IMG/VR virus record: IMGVR_UViG_3300008448_000330
Location: 1-34,313 of that record
DNA length: 34,313 bases
Source: a virus
Direction: 5' to 3' (one strand)
Part shown: positions 22,342 through 29,336 of the stretch, piece after piece
How the letters are laid out: the number at the start of each line of letters is the position of its first letter
How positions within the stretch are numbered: position 1 is the first letter of the stretch
Made by a program: the position numbers and the translations under genes
The notes under the pieces: generated by a model
Database searches by the model: none
What the model was told of the DNA's origin: nothing
Seen by the model: the letters and a program-made list of their open reading frames with translations, nothing else

Positions 22342-23032
22342 TGTAACAGATATTGAAGTAAAAGGTGAAGAAGCAGCTGCTGTTCCGGAACAGCAAACAC
22401 CTAGCGAACCAGATCCCAACGCAAAGAATGTAATTAACTACAACCCAGTGTTTCCTACGCTGACGTTAGTTGTTAATACGGACTTTGATACCGTTGATAT
22501 GGCACGTGATGTCTATAAGACAATTGGTGATCGCGAGAACATGCCAGGTGGTTATTGTTCTCTGTTTGATGGTATGAACAGTAAGGCTGTTGAGACGTTA
22601 CCTAAAGGTGAGGACCTCAAGGGAGCAATTTATCAAATTGCGTTGGCTTATATGCGTGAGCTTAAGTTGGAAATCAATCCAGAGAAATGCAGTATTCGTA
22701 CGTGGTTGAATATCCTACGTTTGAATGGATACGTGCATATGCCAGTGACTGGTCCTTCGCAGCTGACGGGTGTGTTTGTTATTCAAAGTGATAAGACGAC
22801 AAGTCCTGTTGTATTGCATAACCCAACTATGCGCTTGCGTTCACATGAAGCGTTACCATCGCGTCCTGCTGACTTTACAGCATTTACGGCTCCGTCCATG
22901 CAATTGGAACTTGAGCCGGGTCGTTTGTATATGTGGCCATCGTGGATGGAGCATGAGATTCCTCACATGGTTAAGGGTGGTCCTTTGATTTATGTGACGT
23001 TTACTGTGGATTACTTGCCACCAGGAGTTTAA
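22334..23032 (+). CDS. 2OG-Fe(II) oxygenase-like protein
   Basis: A 232-residue protein from ATG 22334, with GGAGG at 22324-22328; the first residues are a disordered acidic and proline-containing tail. NPVFPTLTLVVN, the block GYVHMPVTGPSQLTGVFV and the late GRLYMWPSWMEHEIPHM match the layout of the phage-associated 2OG-Fe(II) oxygenase family (Oxy_5). Candidate iron ligands are H135 and H207; the expected partner of H135 (HxH or HxD) is not evident, so activity may be altered. It overlaps uvsX by eight bases and abuts the helicase gene. Role in phage biology is unknown. Confidence 0.7.
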   Translation: MSDVTDIEVKGEEAAAVPEQQTPSEPDPNAKNVINYNPVFPTLTLVVNTDFDTVDMARDVYKTIGDRENMPGGYCSLFDGMNSKAVETLPKGEDLKGAIYQIALAYMRELKLEINPEKCSIRTWLNILRLNGYVHMPVTGPSQLTGVFVIQSDKTTSPVVLHNPTMRLRSHEALPSRPADFTAFTAPSMQLELEPGRLYMWPSWMEHEIPHMVKGGPLIYVTFTVDYLPPGV

Positions 23033-24403
23033 ATGGTCGAGGATCTAATCCTTGCAAACCTAATTCATAATGAAGGATATGGCCGTAAGGTCATTCCTTT
23101 TTTACGGAGCAAGTACTTTGCAAATCGTAGTGATCGTGTTATCTTTGATATGGTTCAGCACCACGTTGAAGAATACAATACATTTCCTAATCAGTTAGCA
23201 CTAACTGTTGAACTGGATCAACAGACAGGAACACTAAACGAAGAAGAGCATAAAATTATCAGAGAGAGGATCAACGGCCTAGTTGCTCAAGAAGCAGAGG
23301 TTGAATGGTTAGTAGATCAAACAGAAAAGTATTGTAAAGATAGAGCAATCTATAATGCAATCTCCGATTCGATCAAGGTGCTTGATGATAAGACTGGTAA
23401 GCTGTCTCCTGGAAGTATTCCTGCAATGCTTGAAGAGGCTCTTGCTGTGTCCTTTGACACCCATATTGGACACGACTTCTTTGAAGACGTTAACGCTCGT
23501 TATGACTTCTACCACAAGAAAGAGAACCGCGTACCGTTTGACATTGAATACTTAAACAAGATTACAAAGGGTGGCCTACCTAAGAAAACTCTCAATGTTG
23601 TTCTTGCTGGTACTGGTGTTGGTAAGTCATTGTTTATGTGTCACTGTGCAGCTGCCAACCTTACACAAGGAAGGAATGTTTTGTACATTACAATGGAGAT
23701 GGCAGAAGAACGTATTGCTGAACGTATTGATGCTAACTTGATGGGTACACCTCTGGATCAGATTGCGTTGATGCCTCGCGATGTGTTTGAGAAGAAGATT
23801 GAACGCGTTCGTGAGAAAACAACGGGTAAGTTTATTATTAAGGAATATCCAACCGCATCAGCAGGTTCTGCTAATTTCCGTCATTTATTGAATGAATTAA
23901 AGCAGAAAAAGAAGTTTATTCCTGATATTATCTACATCGACTACCTGAACATTTGTGCATCCAGTAGACTGAAGCAAGGTGCGAATGTTAACTCTTATAC
24001 ATACGTTAAGGCGATTGCTGAGGAGCTTCGTGGGTTGGCTGTAGAGTTTAATGTTCCAATTGTTTCTGCGACACAGACTACAAGAACTGGTTTTTCTAGT
24101 TCTGATGTTGGACTTGAAGATACATCCGAATCGTTTGGCTTACCAGCGACTGTTGACTTTATGATTGCTATGATTGCAACAGAAGAGTTACAGGATTTGA
24201 ATCAGGTGATGATTAAACAACTGAAGAACCGATATGCCGATCCTGCTTTCATGCGTAGGTTTGTTGTTGGTGTAGATAAGTCAAGGATGAAGCTGTATGA
24301 TGTTGAGCAAAGTGCTCAGCAGGATATAGTTGATGATACGCCAGCTTTTGATAAAGCTACCAACAATAAGTTTACTAAGGACGCTTTCAAAGGATTTAGT
24401 TAA
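23033..24403 (+). CDS. 41: Replicative helicase gp41 (DnaB-like)
   Basis: A 456-residue hexameric helicase that unwinds the fork and works with primase. Walker A is G193-T-G-V-G-K198-S, followed by the DnaB-type ITMEMAEERIAERI. The Walker B strand reads IIYIDYLNIC, and TQTTRTGFSSSD forms the H3-like region. T4 gp41 is 475 residues. It starts directly after the oxygenase-like gene and its stop overlaps the next small ORF (TAATG). Confidence 0.95.
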   Translation: MVEDLILANLIHNEGYGRKVIPFLRSKYFANRSDRVIFDMVQHHVEEYNTFPNQLALTVELDQQTGTLNEEEHKIIRERINGLVAQEAEVEWLVDQTEKYCKDRAIYNAISDSIKVLDDKTGKLSPGSIPAMLEEALAVSFDTHIGHDFFEDVNARYDFYHKKENRVPFDIEYLNKITKGGLPKKTLNVVLAGTGVGKSLFMCHCAAANLTQGRNVLYITMEMAEERIAERIDANLMGTPLDQIALMPRDVFEKKIERVREKTTGKFIIKEYPTASAGSANFRHLLNELKQKKKFIPDIIYIDYLNICASSRLKQGANVNSYTYVKAIAEELRGLAVEFNVPIVSATQTTRTGFSSSDVGLEDTSESFGLPATVDFMIAMIATEELQDLNQVMIKQLKNRYADPAFMRRFVVGVDKSRMKLYDVEQSAQQDIVDDTPAFDKATNNKFTKDAFKGFS

Positions 24404-24567
24404 TGTTTCAAAAATCATTGTTATGGCTGTTGGTATATCCGGTAGCCTTTGTTGTGTACTTCTCCGTTGCAATACTTGAAGCTATTACATTTCTGTTTAA
24501 CTCGCCTGTCGATATTTGGATTTTAATAAGCGAAGCTGTAGACGGAGTAGAAAGCCATGATAGTTAG
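24403..24567 (+). CDS. Small membrane protein, 54 residues
   Basis: A frame of 54 residues with ATG overlapping the gp41 stop (TAATG) and an end that overlaps the next gene by eleven bases. Most of it is hydrophobic (LLWLLVYPVAFVVYFSVAIL, then a second apolar stretch), followed by an acidic end, so one or two membrane helices are expected. Overlaps support it being real. Function unknown. Confidence 0.55.
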   Translation: MFQKSLLWLLVYPVAFVVYFSVAILEAITFLFNSPVDIWILISEAVDGVESHDS

Positions 24568-24988
24568 AATACGCGGTTGCAGAGATCTAAAGATTAAAAA
24601 AGAGCTAAAGAAGGCGACTATATTCTACGCCTCTCAACTTCTTTCTAAAAAAATGTTACCTTACATAAAGATAGACATTGTAATGAAAACATATACAAAA
24701 GATCTTGGCAGTTGTATGGTAACGTTTAACAATGATAATTATAAGCCTCGTGAATTTGAAATTGAACTTAAACGTCATCGATGTTTGAGTGGAACACTAA
24801 AGACACTTGCCCATGAGATGGTTCATGTAAAGCAGCTTGCAAAAGGTGAGCTGAACGATGATCATACAAGGTGGCAAGGTAAAAAAATAAACTCCGATAA
24901 GATTGACTATATGGAGTTACCATGGGAAGCGGAAGCTTTTTTTTGTGAATACATACTGTATAAAACATACAAAGAAAGCAGGGAATGA
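24557..24988 (+). CDS. SprT-like zinc metalloprotease-fold protein
   Basis: A 143-residue protein with a zinc-metalloprotease helix T-L-A-H86-E87-M-V-H90, followed by RWQGK and the P-W-E124-A-E126 segment that could supply a third ligand. This layout resembles the SprT-like proteins found in phages, whose cellular relatives clear DNA-protein crosslinks. The substrate is unknown. It overlaps the small membrane gene before it and the next gene (ATGA). Confidence 0.7.
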   Translation: MIVRIRGCRDLKIKKELKKATIFYASQLLSKKMLPYIKIDIVMKTYTKDLGSCMVTFNNDNYKPREFEIELKRHRCLSGTLKTLAHEMVHVKQLAKGELNDDHTRWQGKKINSDKIDYMELPWEAEAFFCEYILYKTYKESRE

Positions 24989-25185
24989 GGAATAAAACAA
25001 ATCGAAAATTTATAACATATGATTCGATTGTGATGAACGAGTGGGTTGTTAAGGTCAGCGTCATAAAAGATGTAATGCAAATATGTGTTGTTATGATACA
25101 TCGTTATGATCATACGTGTACGGTAAGGTACTTTCACAATGAGGAAGATTTGCAAGTTTTCTTTAATGGGATACTTGAAGAATAA
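24985..25185 (+). CDS. Hypothetical protein, 66 residues
   Basis: A 66-residue protein coupled to the protease-like gene by an ATGA overlap. The alternating hydrophobic pattern (WVVKVSVIKDVMQICVVMIH) suggests beta strands rather than a membrane helix. No family recognised. A 17-base gap separates it from the methyltransferase-like gene. Confidence 0.55.
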   Translation: MRNKTNRKFITYDSIVMNEWVVKVSVIKDVMQICVVMIHRYDHTCTVRYFHNEEDLQVFFNGILEE

Positions 25186-25202
25186 AATATTTTGGAATTA
25201 TA

Positions 25203-25772
25203 ATGAACGCAGAAGAATTACGAAAAGCCTTTGATCACTTTAATACAGACAAGGGGTGGAGACATAACTATGAGTATATGTACCATGCAATATTTGAACA
25301 AGTAGGATATCCAAACCGTTTACTCGAAGTAGGTATCAAAGAAGGATCATCAGTAGCTGCTTGGAAAAATATATTTCCTAATTGCACCGTTGTTGGTATT
25401 GATATATGTGATCCAAAAGAGCTTGTTAAGGGATGTGAAGATGTCGTCACTCATTTTAATGTAGATTCAAGACGGCCCTCAGTAGCTGATGTGGTTGGTG
25501 ATGTATATGATGTTATTATTGATGATGGTGCTCATGCTCAAAAACACCAATGGAGTACGTTTTGTGGGTTGAGAGATAAATGGACAAAAGCGTATGTAAT
25601 AGAGGATGTTGAGGGTATTGTATCTTTACAGGGGTTACAGGAAAAATTAACATCTGCTGGATTTACCAATACAGAATCATACATCTCCAAATTACAGGAT
25701 GTGACATTTACAAAAAACAGCACCAAAGAAACTATGCAGGTTGACTTTTACTCATTGGTGATCTATCGATAA
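25203..25772 (+). CDS. Class I methyltransferase-like protein
   Basis: A 189-residue Rossmann-fold protein. Motif I reads L41-E-V-G-I-K-E-G48, the next strand ends in V-G-I-D67, and D107-D-G-A-H111 follows, which fits small SAM-dependent methyltransferases acting on sugars or macrolides (MycE-like layout). FNTDKGWRH at the start is also typical of that group. It begins a run of sugar-transfer genes and overlaps the next one by one base, so it may methylate a glycan built by them. Confidence 0.75.
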   Translation: MNAEELRKAFDHFNTDKGWRHNYEYMYHAIFEQVGYPNRLLEVGIKEGSSVAAWKNIFPNCTVVGIDICDPKELVKGCEDVVTHFNVDSRRPSVADVVGDVYDVIIDDGAHAQKHQWSTFCGLRDKWTKAYVIEDVEGIVSLQGLQEKLTSAGFTNTESYISKLQDVTFTKNSTKETMQVDFYSLVIYR

Positions 25773-26572
25773 TGATTGATATCCAGTGGAAGGGAAAGAT
25801 TGGCTATGGTGATATAGTCTCTCCTGTTTGTTATGCGCATAACATATCCCACAAACTAAAAACAAAAGTTAATCTCACATTTAGGTGGGATCACAACTCT
25901 CTCCGTAAGTTTCGAAAAGCTGATCCTGAACGTCTATGGGAAAGAGCAAGTATGCTCTTTAACCATTGTGCAAGAAGCGATACAGATGTTACTTTAATTC
26001 ACAGCTTTGATCATCCGCTCGATATTAACCATACCAACTACACATGGGATGATGTGTGGGATGATCCGTTCCATAACTATTGGTATCCTAAGGAATCACG
26101 CAAACCAACACCTCCAACGTTTGTTATCAACAGCACAGAAGGCAATGCTATCTCGTTAGAGAAGTATGGAAAGAGTTGGAAAGATCCAATAAACAGTAGG
26201 TGGCCCTTGCTTGTTGAGCAAATGAAAAAGAAGGGCAGGGTTGTTGTTGTTGATTACCGTACACCTTTTGAACATTTGTATAATGTATTGAGAAAAGCTG
26301 ACTGCTTTATTGGGTATCATGGAACTGCTGCGTGGGTGGCTAAGTTTACACATACACCGTCAATTGTATTCTCCAGTGGTGGAACAACAACAAGGAATGC
26401 TTTTCATTATGCTAAAATTCTTAAGGATATGGAAACACCAGAGTCGTTCGTTGATCAGCTTGATTCATATATACACGAAAGCAGTGATAAGATAAACCGT
26501 GTCAGGGATTTGTATAATAAGTATCAGCCCGGACAAAAGCTGTTAATGGGATTGACACATGAAAAACTTTAA
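25772..26572 (+). CDS. GT-B-like glycosyltransferase candidate
   Basis: A 266-residue protein. GYGDIVSPVCYAHNIS at the start and ADCFIGYHGTAAWVAKFTHTPSIVF near the end resemble family 9 and related GT-B enzymes, where the late G-x-x-G/H-T-A segment binds the nucleotide sugar. The protein is shorter than most of those enzymes and I give a fold-level call only. It overlaps the next glycosyltransferase by 14 bases. Confidence 0.6.
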   Translation: MIDIQWKGKIGYGDIVSPVCYAHNISHKLKTKVNLTFRWDHNSLRKFRKADPERLWERASMLFNHCARSDTDVTLIHSFDHPLDINHTNYTWDDVWDDPFHNYWYPKESRKPTPPTFVINSTEGNAISLEKYGKSWKDPINSRWPLLVEQMKKKGRVVVVDYRTPFEHLYNVLRKADCFIGYHGTAAWVAKFTHTPSIVFSSGGTTTRNAFHYAKILKDMETPESFVDQLDSYIHESSDKINRVRDLYNKYQPGQKLLMGLTHEKL

Positions 26573-27254
26573 TGTTTATATTGGTTATGATAGAAAAGAA
26601 CACATAGCAGCAGAGGTGTGTAAGTATTCCATTCTGAAAAATGGGGACCAGTTGTGCCCACCTTCGGTAAAGTATTTGAAGAGTCGAAACATTCCAGAGT
26701 TTGTTCGTGAGAAAGAACCAAATCAATCAACAGACTTCACATACACAAGGTTTATGATTCCCTTCTTAGAAAAGTATGAAGGATATTCTATATTTTGTGA
26801 TTGTGATTTTCTTTTCACAACAAACATAATAGACTTGCTGTCTATTGTCGATCCCACAAAAGCAGTCAGTGTAGTAAAGCATCCTTCGTATATCCCGCAT
26901 ACTCAAATCAAAATGGATGGAGTACCTCAACATACAATGCCACGTAAGAACTGGGCAAGCTTGATTGTATTCAACAATGAACATCCAGCAAACAAAGCAT
27001 TGACCCCTGAATATGTTAATGGTATAATGCCAGGACGTACACTGCATCAGCTTGGCTGGTTGAGTGATGATCAGATTGGCTCTCTTCCCTTGGAGTGGAA
27101 TGCTCTTGATGATTACTATTTGTTAGAAAACCCAAAGGCAATTCACTACACAGATGGTGGGCCGTGGTTTAAGAATTATCAAGACACAATGTATTCTTCT
27201 GTATGGTTACAATATTATAATGAATTTCTCTTGCAACGTAACGTATTACAATGA
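26559..27254 (+). CDS. Glycosyltransferase, GT8-like
   Basis: A 231-residue protein beginning NVYIGYDRKEH and containing F-C-D81-C-D83-F-L-F, the DxD metal site of GT-A enzymes, in a family 8-like setting. A histidine near the end (AIHYTDGGPWF) fits the conserved HxxGxxKPW-like block in shortened form. It probably transfers a hexose from a nucleotide sugar. The acceptor could be host surface glycan, a virion protein or modified DNA. Confidence 0.75.
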   Translation: MKNFNVYIGYDRKEHIAAEVCKYSILKNGDQLCPPSVKYLKSRNIPEFVREKEPNQSTDFTYTRFMIPFLEKYEGYSIFCDCDFLFTTNIIDLLSIVDPTKAVSVVKHPSYIPHTQIKMDGVPQHTMPRKNWASLIVFNNEHPANKALTPEYVNGIMPGRTLHQLGWLSDDQIGSLPLEWNALDDYYLLENPKAIHYTDGGPWFKNYQDTMYSSVWLQYYNEFLLQRNVLQ

Positions 27255-27969
27255 ACCCCACCACCTTAAATGGTGGTACGATACAATCAAAATGTATAAT
27301 GAAGAAGGGTACAATATCCGTTTGAATTTAGCGGATGATGGATCAATGCGTGAGCCAGCTGAGAAGTTCTTTGAAAAGAATCCTCCAACAGATAAAATGA
27401 GTTTGTATAGAGTAGTAGATGATATTGGATTCAACTCTCATGGTGCACGCAATCTATTAATGAAGCAAACCCAAACCGAGTGGAACATGCTTTCTGATAT
27501 CGATCGTCAATATCCTCACGATACTATATTGGAGATTGCATTATCTACTGATAAACGCAAAGGTGAATACTATAAAATGTTTTCACCTAACTCTAAAAAA
27601 TATACATTGAATGAATATGTAATTCATAAAGACGACTTTTGGAAGTCTGGTGGTTATGATGAGGAGTTTGTTAACATACACTGGGGTGATAGGTTGTTCT
27701 TCGAGACGTCACTTGATCCCGTATGCCGTAAAGTAGAGCGTCAGGAGTGGTGGTGCAACTATACACGTGGTGCTCGCAATGTGTCTGATGGGGACGTTGA
27801 AACTACACAGTACCCTGATGATGATACACTGATTAACCCTAATACAGGACCATGGTCAACTAACGCAGGTCGTAAGGCTCTCAAAGACTTTGTACGGGAC
27901 AGGAATGCAACCCCGCAAGGTAGGCTTTCTAAGCCAGTTTTAAACTTCGAATGGACACAAATATTCTAA
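27220..27969 (+). CDS. Glycosyltransferase, GT2-like
   Basis: A 249-residue protein from ATG 27220, starting with NVTYYNEPHHLKWW; the frame is open upstream but overlaps the previous gene, and no strong ribosome site is seen, so coupling is likely. A-D39-D-G-S42 and the DxD site D93-I-D95 are typical of family 2 GT-A enzymes. It ends the sugar cluster; a new promoter follows at 27972. Confidence 0.7.
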   Translation: MNFSCNVTYYNEPHHLKWWYDTIKMYNEEGYNIRLNLADDGSMREPAEKFFEKNPPTDKMSLYRVVDDIGFNSHGARNLLMKQTQTEWNMLSDIDRQYPHDTILEIALSTDKRKGEYYKMFSPNSKKYTLNEYVIHKDDFWKSGGYDEEFVNIHWGDRLFFETSLDPVCRKVERQEWWCNYTRGARNVSDGDVETTQYPDDDTLINPNTGPWSTNAGRKALKDFVRDRNATPQGRLSKPVLNFEWTQIF

Positions 27970-27971
27970 TG

Positions 27972-28000
27972 TTGTGACCGGAACGAATTTCCGGTATAAT
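27972..28000 (+). promoter_or_regulatory. Sigma70-type promoter with a palindrome in its spacer
   Basis: TTGTGA (27972-27977) and TATAAT (27995-28000) are separated by 17 bases. The spacer holds a perfect inverted repeat, ACCGGAA (27977-27983) and TTCCGGT (27989-27995) around CGAAT, touching both boxes. This suits a repressor operator; it could also form an RNA hairpin terminating upstream transcripts, though no T-run follows. TAAGGAG at 28010-28015 is the ribosome site of the next gene, and the leader would be about 16 bases. Confidence 0.65.
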
Positions 28001-28022
28001 TGTCTCTTTAAGGAGATTTATT

Positions 28023-28250
28023 ATGTTCCAGCGTAAAGCTAATATGAAGCCCGCATCGTTTGCAAATCACGATAACCCTTCTATTCGTATCCACTCTTTG
28101 ATTAAATTTGTAGATCAAGCACAAAAAGCGTGCGAGTCTCGTGGAGAAGAAGATGCAGCGTTCCGCTTTGAGTGTTTTAAGCAGTGGCTTGAGATGGATT
28201 ACCGCTCCGGAAAGCCTTTTGAGTTCTCAGCGACTGCAATTGGGATGTGA
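28023..28250 (+). CDS. Hypothetical protein, 75 residues
   Basis: A 75-residue protein behind its own strong promoter and an excellent ribosome site, suggesting high expression early in infection. It is helical with FVDQAQKACESRGEEDAAFRFECFKQWLEMDYRSG. No family recognised. A small early protein with its own operator-like palindrome could be a host-takeover or regulatory protein; this is inference from context only. Confidence 0.7.
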   Translation: MFQRKANMKPASFANHDNPSIRIHSLIKFVDQAQKACESRGEEDAAFRFECFKQWLEMDYRSGKPFEFSATAIGM

Positions 28251-28256
28251 TAAATA
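28249..28256 (+). promoter_or_regulatory. Late promoter-like GATAAATA
   Basis: GATAAATA differs from the T4 late octamer only at the first base. It overlaps the stop of the previous gene and lies seven bases before the next ATG at 28263, so the expected start site would give an almost leaderless mRNA. It stands at the switch to the late structural region. Moderate support. Confidence 0.45.
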
Positions 28257-28262
28257 GCCTTC

Positions 28263-29336
28263 ATGGCTACACCACAACAATACAAACAAATTGCTGATGC
28301 CCTCAACTCTGTTTTGAGGCCGTATAACTACCAAGTTGCTCCAAAGAAACCTTTGGGCGGTAAACCGCGTGCTGGTGGTTACGCGCGTGAATTTAGGCTT
28401 CAGTTGATTAATACCCAAAAAGACACATCCGACGAATTGGTTAAGGATGGTGTAAAGATTATTAAAGGTATTAAAGGTGATATAAAAGATGTTAAATTTA
28501 ATTCTCTATCTCCAAATAGTTCAAAATTTCCAAGTATCGAGCTTGTTACAAATAAAGAGAAGATTGATCTCGTTATTGCAAGGGGTGCAAATAAGGGAGA
28601 AAATTTTGAGAAGTCAACTGTAACTAACCTGACACAGTTTTTTGCTCGTAAAGCTGGTGGATCATCACAATCAATGGTGGACCTGATATCACAGCTTAAT
28701 GAGTCAAATAAAGATTTTGCAAAGGTTGATATTGTTGCTGTAAAGCAACGTACCGGTTCAACAAAAAAAGAAGGTGTACCAATAGAACGATTAGGTGCAA
28801 TTATTGGTGATATTGTTTTGACAGATAGGTCCAATAATCAGTGGTACCTTTCGTTAAAAGATATTAACGGATACACATTTAGCTCGTATTCAGGTGCTGC
28901 TACTCTTTTTGACTCGTATGGAGCACTTCAACCCGATTCACCAGGTGCTGACTTTTTGAAGGCGTTTGGTACAAACCTCAATCTTGTTCAGCAAGGATTT
29001 GATACACGAAACAATATTACAAGTTTTGGTCGTCCTAAGCTTACTACTCCGGCAGCCAATAAATCTGCTCTTAAAGCTATCTTTGAAAGAGCTTGGGGAA
29101 TGAATTATTTCTATGTAAAAAGAGAGAGTAGTGGGTGGCAAGTGTTTTGGATAGATAGAAAAAAACTTGATTCACTTGTTAATAACATTGAAGTGTATGA
29201 AATACGATACCCTTCTACTTCATCAAAACAAATTTCAATTTACTGTGGAAATAGTAATAAAAAATATCTGGTCGAAATGAGAAACTCAAAGGCTGGTGAG
29301 TATCCAAACGATATCAAAATAAAGATAACAAAATGA
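28263..29336 (+). CDS. Unrecognised protein, possible PD-(D/E)XK fold
   Basis: A 357-residue soluble protein, first of the late rightward block. I do not recognise the family. The order GENFEKSTV (E113, E116), G-D183-I-V-L, then Y-L-S197-L-K199 resembles restriction-endonuclease-like proteins, where the last motif can be SxK. The C-terminal third (from about 265) reads like a separate alpha/beta domain with FERAWGMNYFYVKRESSGW. It overlaps the next gene by four bases. If it is a nuclease, late expression suggests a role in packaging or delivery rather than host DNA breakdown. Confidence 0.55.
   Translation: MATPQQYKQIADALNSVLRPYNYQVAPKKPLGGKPRAGGYAREFRLQLINTQKDTSDELVKDGVKIIKGIKGDIKDVKFNSLSPNSSKFPSIELVTNKEKIDLVIARGANKGENFEKSTVTNLTQFFARKAGGSSQSMVDLISQLNESNKDFAKVDIVAVKQRTGSTKKEGVPIERLGAIIGDIVLTDRSNNQWYLSLKDINGYTFSSYSGAATLFDSYGALQPDSPGADFLKAFGTNLNLVQQGFDTRNNITSFGRPKLTTPAANKSALKAIFERAWGMNYFYVKRESSGWQVFWIDRKKLDSLVNNIEVYEIRYPSTSSKQISIYCGNSNKKYLVEMRNSKAGEYPNDIKIKITK

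Noticed and set aside
28400-28834. A 144-codon minus-strand frame
   Set aside because: It lies wholly inside the gene at 28263-29336, which has overlaps with its neighbours and a late promoter-like site.
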